From positions 158,990 to 222,989 of the forward strand of contig CAWADG010000010.1 of assembly GCA_963780815.1 (NCBI GenBank): DNA of 64,000 bases, in the 5' to 3' direction. Position 1 is the first letter of the stretch. Every line of letters starts with the position of its first letter. Both the position numbers and the translations under genes were made by a program. Positions 24,637 to 33,284 of this stretch are shown here, piece after piece. The DNA comes from VRUE01 sp963780815 (lineage in GTDB: Bacteria; Actinomycetota; Thermoleophilia; Solirubrobacterales; 70-9). Under the pieces are notes generated by a model. That model made no database searches, was not told the DNA's origin, and saw only the letters and a list, made by a program, of their open reading frames with translations.

Positions 24637-26559
24637 GAGCGAGGCGGCGGTGGCCGAGCTGGCTGCCGCCGCTTTCTCTTACGCCGAGCGCGGCTGGCGG
24701 GTCTTCCCGCTGGCCGGCAAGCGGCCGCGGCTGCCCCACGGACTGACCGAAGCCAGCGCCGACCCCGAGCAGATCCGCACCTGGTGGGGACGCTGGCCGG
24801 ACGCCGGTGTCGCGATCGCGACCGGCGACGGGCTGCTGGTGCTCGACGTCGACCCCGATCATGGCGGCGGCGATGCACTGGCCGAGCTCGAGCATGAACA
24901 CGGCGAGCTGCCCGAGACCGTCCGCGCCGAGACCGGCGGCGGCGGCGAGCACTATTACTTCGCCGCCAACGGCGGCCTTCGCAACACCGCCGGGAAGCTC
25001 GGCGAGGGCTCGACACCCGCGCCGACGGTGGCTACGTCGTCGCGCCACCGAGCCCGCACCCGTCCGGGCGCCGCTACGAGTGGGACGTCGGCCCCGATGA
25101 GACCGCGCCGGCCCCGGCACCCGCCTGGCTGCTCGAGCTGCTGGCGACGTCGACGGCGCCGAGGACGTCGAGCAACGGATCCGACCCGATCCCTGACGGC
25201 CGCCGTAACGCCGAGCTCGCCTCCCTGGCCGGGACGATGCGCCGCCGCGGGATGGATGACGCGGCGATCTTGGCGGCGCTGCGCGAGACCAACCGGGCCC
25301 GCTGCCGTCCGCCGCTCGCCGAGGACGAGGTCGCGGCGATCGCGGCCAGTGTCGGCCGCAACAAACCGAACGAGCTGCCCGAGCGCACCGACCTCGGTAA
25401 CGCCGAACTGTTCGCGGCGCTTCACGGTGAGCGACTGCGCCACGTCCGCGAGGAGCGCCGTTGGCTTCACTGGCGCGAGCGTCGCTGGCGCGCCGATCGG
25501 ACCGGCGAGGCGCAGCGCGCCGCCAAGGCGACCGCGCGCGAGCTTCTGATCGCGGCCGCCGGGCTCGAGGGCGACGAACAGCGGCGCGCCGTCAAGTGGG
25601 CGCTGGCGAGCCAGTCCGAGAGCCGGCTGCGGTCGATGATCTCGCTGGCGGCGACCGAGCCCGACGTCGTCCTCGCCGCCGAGCAGCTCGACGCCGACCC
25701 CTGGCTGCTCGGCTGCGCCAACGGCACCCTCGACCTCCGAACCGGCGAGCTGCGCGAGAGCGACCCGGCCGAGCTCCTCGCGACCGGGACCGACGTCGCC
25801 TTCGACCCCGACTGTGGCTGCCCGCGCTGGCTGCGGTTCCTCGAGGAGATCTTCCGCGGCGACGCCGACCTGGTCGGCTTCGTCCGGCGGCTGATCGGCT
25901 ACGCGCTCTGCGGCGACACCCGCGAGCACGTCCTGGTCGTCTGCCACGGCACCGGCGCCAACGGCAAGACGACGCTGATCGAGACACTGAAGGCGCTGCT
26001 CGGCGAACTCGCCGCGACCGCCAGCTTCGAGAGCTTCGTCCGGTCCGCGGTGACCGCGGTCCGCGCAACGATCTCGCCCGCCTGCACCGCTCGCGCCTGG
26101 TGATCGCCGCCGAGTCCGGCCAGGGTCGCCGGCGGCGACGATGCGATCTGGCGCCGGCTGCGGCTGGTGCCGTTCGAGGAGTCCTTCCAGGGCCGCGAGG
26201 ACACCGAGCTCGTCGAGACCCTGCGCGACGAGTTGCCGGGGATCCTGGCCTGGGCGGTCGAGGGTTGTCTCGAGTGGCAGCGCGACGGTCTCGGCCACGC
26301 CGAGGCGGTCGACCGGGCGACCCGCGAATACCGCGAGGACGAGGACGTGCTCGGCGCCTTCCTCGCTGAGCGGTGCGATCTCAGCCGAGACGGCGAGGTC
26401 TCGACGCGGGAGTTCCGCGAGGCCTACGACGCATTCTGCGAGGACTTGGGCGAGCGTCCGCTGGCGCCATCGGTACTCGGCCGGGAGCTGTCGAGACGTG
26501 GAATCAGCCGCGGCGGCGCCAGCAAGTCGCGGGTTTACCGAGGAGTTCGGATTCTGTGA
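24611..26559 (+). pseudogene. Prim-Pol/D5-type primase-helicase, frameshifted and internally deleted
   Basis: Residues 1-130 are a bifunctional DNA primase-polymerase domain: RGWRVFPLAGKRP, GVAIATGDGLLVLDVDPDHG (catalytic Asp pair), AETGGGGEHYYFA. After a one-base shift near 25010 it continues through a PriCT-like region (RRGMDDAAILAALRETNR) to the SF3/D5 helicase with Walker A CHGTGANGKTTLIE. A second shift near 26080 leads into LVIAAESGQG, then jumps to GGDDAIWRRLRLVPF. About 60-70 residues between them, including Walker B/sensor region, are missing. It should be inactive as a replicative helicase. Confidence 0.8.
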
Positions 26560-26800
26560 GCTTGGACAGAACGAGACAGCATGGACGAGCGCGGACTGGA
26601 CGGGACGAGAGTACCGGCAGTACCGGTACTTCCTGTAACTCTGAGCTTCACCCTCCCGCGCGTGAGGGTTTACCGAAAGTGCCGGTTCTGCTGGTACTGC
26701 CGGTTCTCGGTGGTCGACGCGGTCAGCTTTTCTCGCGAGTGATGGACGCAGGGTTGTTCCAGCAAACGGAGGCCGGCTGCGCGGTGGGGGGGACCGTGAA
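26560..26800. other. non-coding spacer with inverted short repeats
   Basis: About 240 bp after the helicase remnant. TACCGGCAGTACCGGTAC (26611) and its partial complement CTGGTACTGCCGGT (26690) could form a long-range hairpin and end transcription between convergent genes. No gene is seen. Confidence 0.35.
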
Positions 26801-27064
26801 TCAGGTGTGCGCTACGACCTCGCGCACCTCGACGCTGTCGAGCGTGACCGCATCCGTGACCATCGTCGGGACCCGCTCGCTCACCGCCTTGGCGGCATCC
26901 TCGGACTCGAAGACGACCATCCCAATTCCCGAGTCTCCCTCTCGTGTCCAGTATCCGGCCACAAGCCCTGGGGCCTGCCTCACCCCGGGCACAACCTCCT
27001 CTCGCAGGTGGCTCGTAGCGGCCTCGGGGTCATTGACCGTGACCCTGACGACGACTGCATGCAT
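26801..27064 (-). CDS. ABM/Dabb-like small monooxygenase-fold protein
   Basis: An 87-residue intact gene with the ferredoxin-like dimeric alpha-beta barrel. It runs MHAVVVRVTVNDPEAATSHL, then helix REEVVPGVRQAPGLVAGYW, then GIGMVVFESEDAAKAVSERV, all typical of antibiotic-biosynthesis-monooxygenase-like proteins. AGGAGG precedes the ATG. No catalytic residues can be named. It is the only cytosolic-looking enzyme gene in the right half of the element. Confidence 0.75.
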   Translation of the reverse strand: MHAVVVRVTVNDPEAATSHLREEVVPGVRQAPGLVAGYWTREGDSGIGMVVFESEDAAKAVSERVPTMVTDAVTLDSVEVREVVAHT

Positions 27065-27249
27065 CGGAGTCCTCCTTTGTCGGTGGTGGGGAGGACTCTA
27101 TCCGCCGCAGTCCTGCAGAACCGGAAGACGCATCGAGCGGAACGTGGAGCGGCTTCCGGGAAGGGGGCGGCATGGTCCTCGAACGGCGATTTTCGTTCTG
27201 CCACCCCGTGTCCGCTCGTCGCGAAGAAAATTCACTCAGTTCCTCGGGG

Positions 27250-27363
27250 TTAAGAAGCCTGGGAGTGGATCATCGCCAACGCGCTGGGCCCGTCCCCGGC
27301 CAGCGCCGCGCGGACGTCTTCGAGCGTCCGTCCGGGCCGCATTCGGACGATCCCGGCGATCAT
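27250..27363 (-). pseudogene. short C-terminal-like gene fragment
   Basis: Within the 333-bp gap 27065-27397, the minus strand carries a 37-codon ORF, GIVRMRPGRTLEDVRAALAG then SALAMIHSQAS, whose composition is protein-like and which continues upstream in frame without a start. It may be the tail of a lost gene. The rest of the gap shows nothing further. Confidence 0.25.
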
Positions 27364-27397
27364 CGTGCGGATGCGCTGCTCGCTCGGTAGGAGAGCG

Positions 27398-28658
27398 TCA
27401 GCGTGCGCGAGCTGGGCCGCCGTTCAGCAGCACGGAAACCTTATTGGTGCCGAAGTTGGTAACCACGAGGTCGGGACTCGAGCCGGGATTGAGCTTGCCG
27501 ATCGCCACCGACGCCCGTGGGCACTGACCGGTTCGGCGTTCGGCAACCGTGCAGACGGGCTGCGTGCCGGTTCCGAGGCTCACCGGCGCGGCGAAGGTGC
27601 CGTTTCCCTTTCCGCGGAGAATCGCTACCTGTCCGGAGCTCGTGGGGCGGGCGAGAGTGACAACGAGATCGGGCTTGTGGTCACCGTTCAGGTCGCCGAT
27701 CGCCACCGCTGAGGAACCGGTGCCGGGGTGGGACTTTCCCCCGGCTGACGGGGAATTCGGTCTGCGCTCCGAAGGTCCCGTCACCCTTCCCGAGCAGGAC
27801 CGACACGTGTCCTGACGGCATCTGGTTCGTGGGGCCGTTGGGAGCGATCGGGTCGGCGACCGCCAAATCGGGCTTGCCGTCCCCGTTCAGGTCGCCGATC
27901 GCCACCGACGTGGGGCTGGTGCCTACGGCGAAGTTCTCCCTCGCCCCGAAGGTTCCGTCGCCGTTTCCGAGCAGGATCGAGACGGTGTGTTCAAAGAGGT
28001 TGGCGACGGCGAGGTCGGGCTTGCCGTCGCGGTTGAAGTCGCCGACCGCTACCGACGTAGGACGGAGGCCAGCGGCGTAGTGCGTCGCCAGCTCCATCGA
28101 CTCTCCGAAGGTTCCGTCGCCGTGTCCAAGCAATATCGAGACGCTGTTGGAGAAGGTGGTGACGACGGCGAGGTCCGAATTGCCGTCGCGGTTGAAGTCG
28201 CCGATCGCCAGCGAGTCGGCACCGAAGTCGGCGGCGTAGGCTGCCATCGGCCCGAAGGTGCCATCGCCGTGTCCGAGCAAAATCGAGACGTTTCCGGAGG
28301 CGGAGTTGGCGACCGCGATGTCCTGCTTGTGGTCACCGTTGAAGTCGCCGATCGCAAGCGAGGAGGGAGCGGTTTCCGCGGGGAAGGCTTTCCTCGGTCC
28401 GAAGGTTCCATTGCCGCGTCCGAGCAGTACCGAGACATTGTGGCCATGGAGGTTGGCGACGGCGAGGTCGGGCTTGTGGTCCCCGTTGAAATCGCCGATC
28501 GCCAGGGAATCCGGACCGGGGCCGACCGCGAAGTGGCGCGCCTTGCCGAAGGAGCCGAGCGCCCCGACGGCGAAGGCGCCAAGGCCGATGCTGACGCAGA
28601 CCGCGACAAGCAACAGCGTGCCCCGGCTCTTGACGACACTGACGATTTGCTTCTTCAT
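27398..28658 (-). pseudogene. secreted FG-GAP/VCBS seven-bladed propeller protein, one frameshift
   Basis: Start ATG 28658 (MKKQIVSVVK) gives an N-terminal signal/anchor (LLLVAVCVSIGLGAFAVGAL). Seven repeats follow, each with a calcium-loop core such as IGDFNGDHKPDLAVAN and a VSVLLGRGNGTFG strand: a seven-bladed integrin-alpha-like propeller. Near 27740, inside a run of five C, one missing base moves repeats 6 and 7 to another frame, ending VSVLLNGGPARAR. Restoring it gives ~420 residues. Role likely extracellular binding; cargo of the element. Confidence 0.85.
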
Positions 28659-28684
28659 TCCTTGTCCCACCCGCGTCCGTGGCG

Positions 28685-29629
28685 CTAGGCGCCGGGGACC
28701 ACCGCGACGTCCGTTGGAGCTTCTTCGCCAGAGCCGACGAACATCCAACGCACGCCCGTGCCGTCGACCTTGGCGCAGCCGATCCATCCCAATAGCGTCG
28801 CTTCGGCGGGATTCGCCGAGGAGTACGTCAAGGCCGTCCAATAGACATGGCCGCCTTTGGCCGTGATGCCGCCGGGCTGGCCCCTGTTCGAAGTTATGAA
28901 CTTCGGGCGCACCCCGGTGCCATCCAAGTTGGCGCGGACGATCGCGCTCGTAGGGGTCGTCCAGTAGATGTGGCTGCCTCCGACCGCGATGTGGAATGGG
29001 CTGGTCTCGCTGCGGATGAAGCCGTTCTTCACGCCCGTGCCGTTGAGGTTGGCGCGGCCGATGGTGTTTGGTTCTTCAAACGCCATCTCGGTCCAGTAGA
29101 CGTGATGGGCGTCCATCGCGAGGGATCCCGGAGAGCCGTACCGCACGGGGATGAAGCTGCCGTCGACGTGGGTGCGATTGAGCTTGGCGCGGCCGATGAA
29201 GGAGCTCCAGTTCGTCCAGTAGATGTAACCCGCGCCGACCGCGATGTCGTGAGGGCTGAATTCGGGCGAATGGGTCCCGGGCGAACCGGGAAAGCTGAGG
29301 AAGTTCGGGGTCACGCCCGTGCCGTCGAGGTTGGCGCGGCCGATCGTGTCTCTGTTGGTGTCCGCCCAGTAGATGTGGTGGCGGTATATCGCGATTCCAC
29401 CCAGAGAGACGGCGGCACCGCGGATGAAATGGCGGTTGACGCCCGTGCCGTCGAGGTTGGCGCGGCCGATGTCGCCGGAGTTGGTGCCCCAGTACATATG
29501 GCCGCCGGCACGGACGTCGGCACGCGCGGCGAGCGGCAGAGCCGAAACGAGCAGCACGGCCAGAAGAGCCAGCAAAGCGGCGAAGCCACCTGTGAGCGCG
29601 CCCTTCTCTTGCTCAATCTTCAGAGCCAT
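28685..29629 (-). CDS. secreted YWTD-type six-bladed beta-propeller
   Basis: A 314-residue exported protein. Residues ~10-45 are a signal peptide (LLALLAVLLVSALPLAARAD). Six repeats follow, each with a YW-[TAG] core and a GRANLDGTGV hairpin (e.g. HHIYWADTNRD, HVYWTEMAFEE, SHIYWTTPTSA), the pattern of LDL-receptor YWTD or DUF5050 propellers. Start at ATG 29629, which gives the best signal peptide. It lies 26 bp upstream of the VCBS gene in the same direction, so both may be one secreted cargo operon. Ligand unknown. Confidence 0.85.
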   Translation of the reverse strand: MALKIEQEKGALTGGFAALLALLAVLLVSALPLAARADVRAGGHMYWGTNSGDIGRANLDGTGVNRHFIRGAAVSLGGIAIYRHHIYWADTNRDTIGRANLDGTGVTPNFLSFPGSPGTHSPEFSPHDIAVGAGYIYWTNWSSFIGRAKLNRTHVDGSFIPVRYGSPGSLAMDAHHVYWTEMAFEEPNTIGRANLNGTGVKNGFIRSETSPFHIAVGGSHIYWTTPTSAIVRANLDGTGVRPKFITSNRGQPGGITAKGGHVYWTALTYSSANPAEATLLGWIGCAKVDGTGVRWMFVGSGEEAPTDVAVVPGA

Positions 29630-29797
29630 TCCAACGCGATGGTTCCAAGTCCTCCCCGGGAGCACATCGGGGGAAAACCACACCCGGAACTGGGTGGTGA
29701 CCGCGGTCATGATCGCCGTCATCCTGCTGCTTCGCTTTTGGCCCGCCCGTCGTCGCCTGGTTCGAGCAGCGCCACTGAGGGCCACCAGGAACTCGAA

Positions 29798-29899
29798 CTA
29801 CCGCCCCTTGCCTTTCCGGCCCTTCTTGGAGTTCGGTCCCGAAGGACCGATAAACGTCACTACCCACTCGCCCGGGGCCAGCTTGTCCTCCTCGGACAT
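29798..29899 (-). CDS. possible 33-residue basic-tailed peptide
   Basis: A short ORF from ATG 29899, MSEEDKLAPGEWVVTFIGPS with a Lys/Gly-rich tail. Beta-strand-like and compositionally plausible, but with no recognised family. Divergent from the small gene at 29957. Confidence 0.35.
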   Translation of the reverse strand: MSEEDKLAPGEWVVTFIGPSGPNSKKGRKGKGR

Positions 29900-29956
29900 C
29901 GGGCTGGGCTGACTTCTTCCCGCAGACTGTCGCCGACGGCGGCTACCTTTCTCCCC

Positions 29957-30188
29957 ATGCCGACCGCCACGCGGACTCGAGCGGACATTGAGCGGGTCAA
30001 GCACCACGACGCCGACTTCGGCGTCACGCAGGATCTTCTCCTCGGGTGGATGCGCAATACGCTGATGGCGGTGCGGGCGCACAGTTGCCGCGAGGCTGGC
30101 GCGGTGCCCGCCCTACGTCAGTCCCCTGGTCGACGTGGCTGCTGTGAGCGAAGCGCTGGCCGACGATATGCGGACTGTCGGGCGCTGA
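29957..30188 (+). pseudogene. small frameshifted gene near right element end
   Basis: ATG 29957 opens ADIERVKHHDADFGVTQDLL and GWMRNTLMAV; near 30075 the protein-like frame changes to ARLARCPPYVSPLVDVAAVS and ends at TGA 30188. A shift of one base restores ~77 residues. Helical, possibly DNA-binding; not recognised. It is the last gene before the right arm sites. Confidence 0.4.
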
Positions 30189-30215
30189 GCCAACCGGCCC
30201 GGCTTGCAAACATTT

Positions 30216-30293
30216 TGCTAACGAACGCCGTCAAATAGGGCCGGATTTCACCGGACAGGCCAACAGGGGGCGAGGGACGAAACCCCTGCTAAC
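30216..30293 (+). promoter_or_regulatory. integrase arm-type sites (right)
   Basis: TGCTAACGA at 30216 and TGCTAAC at 30287, in the same orientation as the left pair. They lie 50-130 bp inside the right att-like repeat. The second is in ACGAAACCCCTGCTAAC, close to ACGAAGCCCCTGCTAAC after tRNA-fMet (59370). Confidence 0.5.
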
Positions 30294-30342
30294 CCGGACT
30301 ATTGCGGATTGGCCGCCACGGGCCAACAAGGCGCCGAAAGAT

Positions 30343-30356
30343 CCAGCTCTTCTAGC
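30343..30356 (+). repeat. att-like direct repeat, right copy
   Basis: CCAGCTCTTCTAGC, identical to the 3' end of prs (21100-21113). Sequence to the right should be the original chromosome downstream of prs. Confidence 0.6.
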
Positions 30357-30429
30357 CCGCGGTCCCGTTTGCGCCCAAGGTGCTGTGAGCGCCAAGCGGC
30401 GCGCCGGCGGACCCGACACACGCGATGCA

Positions 30430-30456
30430 TTACGATATATCGCGTTAGTTCACGAT
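30430..30456 (+). promoter_or_regulatory. AT-rich promoter/operator of padR-like gene
   Basis: A perfect 10-bp palindrome CGATATATCG (30434-30443) in an unusually AT-rich stretch, followed by a second CACGATAG block, 20-40 bp before the PadR-like start. Probably an autoregulatory operator; PadR regulators commonly repress their own gene. Confidence 0.45.
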
Positions 30457-30470
30457 AGAAAGGCATTTTG

Positions 30471-31004
30471 ATGCACCACAGACATCCAAGACACGGTCCC
30501 GGCAGGCGCGAGTTCGCGCGCAGCCGCGGATATCGGTACGGCCGCGGCCGCGGTGGGCCCCGGGCACGGCGCGGTGACGTTCGCGCCGCTGCCCTCGCCC
30601 TACTTGGCGAGCGGCCGATGCACGGCTACGAGATGATCCGCGAGATCGAGGAGCGCACGGAGGGGGCATGGACCCCGAGCGCCGGCTCGATCTACCCGAC
30701 TCTCCAGATGCTCGAGGACGAGGGCCTGATCAGCGGCCAGGAGATCGAGGGGAAGCGCCGCTTCACCCTGACCGACTCCGGACGCGCGGAGCAGGAGTCG
30801 CGGGCGGGGGAGCAGACGCCCTGGGACGCGGTCCGAGCGGGAACCGACCCCGAGCAGTTCCAGCTGCGCGACTCGGTCCACAAGCTGCACCACTCGATCG
30901 GCCAGGTCTTTCACGCCGCCGACGAGGACCAGCAGCGTCGGGTCCGCGAGCTGCTCGACGAGACGCGGCGCCGGATCTACTCGATCCTCGCCGAGGAGGG
31001 CTGA
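30471..31004 (+). CDS. PadR-family transcriptional regulator
   Basis: A 177-residue regulator. A basic His/Arg/Gly-rich N-terminal tail (to ~residue 35) precedes the winged HTH: ALALLGERPMHGYEMIREIE, then GSIYPTLQMLEDEGLI and GKRRFTLTDSG, which are hallmark PadR segments. A C-terminal helical domain (residues ~110-175, ending RRRIYSILAEEG) is for dimerisation. Start at ATG 30471 after AAAGG; a TTG at 30468 is in frame. No obvious target transporter adjoins it. Confidence 0.92.
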   Translation: MHHRHPRHGPGRREFARSRGYRYGRGRGGPRARRGDVRAAALALLGERPMHGYEMIREIEERTEGAWTPSAGSIYPTLQMLEDEGLISGQEIEGKRRFTLTDSGRAEQESRAGEQTPWDAVRAGTDPEQFQLRDSVHKLHHSIGQVFHAADEDQQRRVRELLDETRRRIYSILAEEG

Positions 31005-31057
31005 GGCCGGAACCGCGATAATGCCGCCTCGATGAGCGGCCGCAGAGCACCGCGCTG

Positions 31058-31792
31058 ATGCCGGATGGCCTGCGGCTGGTCGGCCACAAGGGCGCCGACC
31101 GGATCGCCCCCGGCAACACGCCGGAGAGCTTTGCCGCCGCGGTCGAGGCCGGCGTCGACACGATCGAGATCGACGTCCTCTGGACTCACGACGGCCATCC
31201 CAGGATCGCCGCCAAGGACCGGACGCCGCTCCTGATCGCCCACGACTGGCACGACGCCGAGCGCCGCCGCCCGCTGACCCTGGCCGAGGGGCTCGACGCC
31301 TTCCTCGAACCTCCGCTCGACCGGGTCGAAGTCGACCTCGACATCAAGCTCCCGGGCCGCGAGGAGGAGGTCGTCGACGCGGTCCGCGAGCGCGACCTCC
31401 TCGCCCGGGCGATGATCTCGACGATGGAGCTCTCGACGCTGGACCGGGTCCGCGAGCTCGAGCCCCGGCTCCGCCGCGGCTGGACCTACCCGAAGGTGAC
31501 CAGGGACTGGGCCTCGAAGCGGTGGGCGCGGCTGCCGATGCTGGCGGCGCTGGTCTCGATGCGGCGGCGCTTCCCGGCGATCGCCGCCCGCGAGCTCCCG
31601 CAGATGGGGGTCTCCGCGCTCTGGGTCTACCACCCGATCGTCACGCCGCGGCTTGCCGAGGTCGCCCGCTCCGCTGGCGTCGAGCTGATCGCCTGGACGG
31701 TCGACGACCTCGACCGGATGCGGAAGCTGGTGGCGGCGGGGGTCGGCGGCCTGTGCTCCAACGACCCTCGCCTGTTCGCCTCGATCAGTTGA
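31058..31792 (+). CDS. glycerophosphodiester phosphodiesterase-family protein
   Basis: A 244-residue TIM-barrel protein. The active-site region reads VGHKGADRIAPGNTPESFAA and DTIEIDVLWTHDGHP, then VEVDLDIKLPGRE and a C-terminal LIAWTVDDLDRM and GVGGLCSNDPRLF. The canonical HRG...ENT is HKG...GNT here, so the arginine and metal-binding glutamate are changed, while ExD, DG and the lysine remain. The activity may differ or be reduced. Hydrolysis of glycerophosphodiesters is the family function. Confidence 0.85.
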   Translation: MPDGLRLVGHKGADRIAPGNTPESFAAAVEAGVDTIEIDVLWTHDGHPRIAAKDRTPLLIAHDWHDAERRRPLTLAEGLDAFLEPPLDRVEVDLDIKLPGREEEVVDAVRERDLLARAMISTMELSTLDRVRELEPRLRRGWTYPKVTRDWASKRWARLPMLAALVSMRRRFPAIAARELPQMGVSALWVYHPIVTPRLAEVARSAGVELIAWTVDDLDRMRKLVAAGVGGLCSNDPRLFASIS

Positions 31793-31804
31793 TCGTTCGC
31801 GCGC

Positions 31805-32179
31805 CTATTTCGAGAAGACCCGGTCGCCCACCTTCGGATCGCCGAGCGTGTCGAAGGCGACGAGCCTTCCCTCGCCGTTGTAGGTGAGGATGTCGGCGTC
31901 CTCCCACGACTCGCCATCGAGCGAGACCTTGGTCAGGACAACGACCTTGTCGCCGTCGGCGACGAAGTCGTGCGGCGCCGTGCTGAACTGCTTGCTCACG
32001 AACTCTCCCCAGAGCTCGCCGACCGCCTGCTTGCCGTTGTAGGTCCCGGTCAGCGCATTGTCGCCTCGCACGGTCCACTCGATTGAGTCGTCCATGTTCT
32101 TCATCGCGCCCTCTGCATCGCCGTTGCTGAACGCGCGATACGCCTCTTCTGCTGTCTGCTTGTTCTCCTGCGCACCCAT
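31805..32179 (-). CDS. SnoaL-like NTF2-fold protein
   Basis: A 124-residue protein: helix QTAEEAYRAFSNGDAEGAMK, MDDSIEWTV, then YNGKQAVGELWGEFV and a four-stranded sheet ending GDRVFSK. These are typical of SnoaL/KSI-like proteins with a cone-shaped cavity. Start at ATG 32179 after AAGGGA. Function not assignable; related to stress-type SnoaL proteins. Confidence 0.8.
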   Translation of the reverse strand: MGAQENKQTAEEAYRAFSNGDAEGAMKNMDDSIEWTVRGDNALTGTYNGKQAVGELWGEFVSKQFSTAPHDFVADGDKVVVLTKVSLDGESWEDADILTYNGEGRLVAFDTLGDPKVGDRVFSK

Positions 32180-32412
32180 AGCCGGGGTCCCTTCTGTGGA
32201 TCCTTGGGATGGAAGATTCGAGCATAGACCCCTCTCACCCGGTCGGTCACCCTGCTCAGAAGGGTTGAAGGATTCAAGCTGACACCTGGCAGGTAGGTGA
32301 TGTTTTGCAACGGCCCCGGCCACTACGCCGCGGGGATGTACGGGACGCTGACGGTCACCGAATGGGCATGCGGTTCCCCCGGCCGGCCTCCATCAGCCGA
32401 CCGGGTATTCGC

Positions 32413-33273
32413 TCAGATCGTTCCGGGCGAGGCCGTCGGCGGCGCGTTGCGGCCGCCTTTCGTCCGGACCGCGGACTCGAGGTCCTCGACGGTGAAGCCG
32501 CCGAGGGCCTCGTTGTCGGTCGCATAGCGGTAGAGAGCGACGCCGAAGATCCCGCTCAGGGCGCTGCTGATTACCGCCGAGATCGCGAACCCGATCACGC
32601 CCAGGATCACCAGCAGTGCGCCGACGAATCCGGCCGAGGCCCAGATCAGGACGCCGGCCACGACGAGGATGATGCTCGGCAGCATCCCGAACAGGAAGAC
32701 GGCGCCGCCGATCGCGATGTTCCCGGTGATCTGCTGCCCCCATTTACCGCGGAAGATCGACGAGGAGCGTTTCAGGGTCTCGACCGGGCCGGTGCCCTCG
32801 AACGCGATCACCGGCGCCGCGAGGAAGGTGATCAGGGTCCAGCCGATCGCGAGGACCCGGCTGAGGACCTCGCCGAAGATCCCGCCCTGGTTCTGGAGCG
32901 CGCTGAGGATCAGGCCGACGAAGGCCGAGAGCGCCGCCCAGCCCGCGATCTGGGAGAAACGCTCCCGTGAGACCGCGAGGCCGTCCCCGACCGTCGCCTC
33001 CTCGCCGCGGAAGACCATGTCAGCGGCGGCGGCGAGGCCGACGCTGAAGTAGTAGCCGATCAGGGCGAGCAGGTAGTACCCGATCACCGCCAGCGGCCCC
33101 CCGATCGCGGCGCTGCCGCTGTCGATCAGATAGAGGCCGGGGCCGACCACGATCGCGGCGCAGATGATCACCGCGATCCCGCCGTAGAGCGGGAACTTCG
33201 CCAGCGCGGGGTGCCCTCGCAGCAGCGCCCAGCTCTTCTTGCTCAGCTCCCAACCGCGGCGTATCCGTCCCAC
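32413..33273 (-). CDS. multi-pass membrane protein (DUF6159-like)
   Basis: A 286-residue protein with a GTG start after a GAGGAG box. It opens GRIRRGWELSKKSWALLRGH, typical of this family, followed by six or so helices (GIAVIICAAIVVGPGLYLI, VIGYYLLALIGYYFSVGL, FVGALLVILGVIGFAISAVI). An ends-facing ATDNEALGGFTVEDLESAV segment is cytosolic. Function unknown. It sits 11 bp downstream of the AarF-type gene in the same direction and is probably co-transcribed. Confidence 0.8.
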   Translation of the reverse strand: MGRIRRGWELSKKSWALLRGHPALAKFPLYGGIAVIICAAIVVGPGLYLIDSGSAAIGGPLAVIGYYLLALIGYYFSVGLAAAADMVFRGEEATVGDGLAVSRERFSQIAGWAALSAFVGLILSALQNQGGIFGEVLSRVLAIGWTLITFLAAPVIAFEGTGPVETLKRSSSIFRGKWGQQITGNIAIGGAVFLFGMLPSIILVVAGVLIWASAGFVGALLVILGVIGFAISAVISSALSGIFGVALYRYATDNEALGGFTVEDLESAVRTKGGRNAPPTASPGTI

Positions 33274-33284
33274 TCTCGCTCCTC

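Larger units (their letters stand above)
21100..30356. mobile_element. putative ~9.3-kb integrative element in the 3' end of prs
   Basis: Ends are defined by a 14-bp direct repeat, CCAGCTCTTCTAGC, overlapping the prs stop codon and recurring at 30343. Inside both ends are TGCTAAC-type direct repeats suited to be integrase arm sites. Contents are a tyrosine integrase (broken), XRE and excisionase-type HTH genes, an OB-like small gene and a primase-helicase (broken), then an ABM-like gene and two secreted propeller proteins. No capsid or terminase is seen, so it resembles a satellite or replicating genomic island. Prs normally lies near rplY-pth, now ~13.6 kb away. Confidence 0.65.

Noticed and set aside
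26801..27064. Toxin or antitoxin of the element
   Set aside because: The sequence follows the dimeric alpha-beta-barrel monooxygenase-like fold and has no partner gene.
27400..28560. Possible CRISPR-like array because of regular repeats
   Set aside because: The ~165-bp periodicity comes from VCBS protein repeats; there are no short identical repeats with unique spacers.
28847..30238. A 463-codon plus-strand ORF opposite the YWTD gene
   Set aside because: Only its last part (from 29957) looks protein-like; the remainder is the complement of the propeller repeats.
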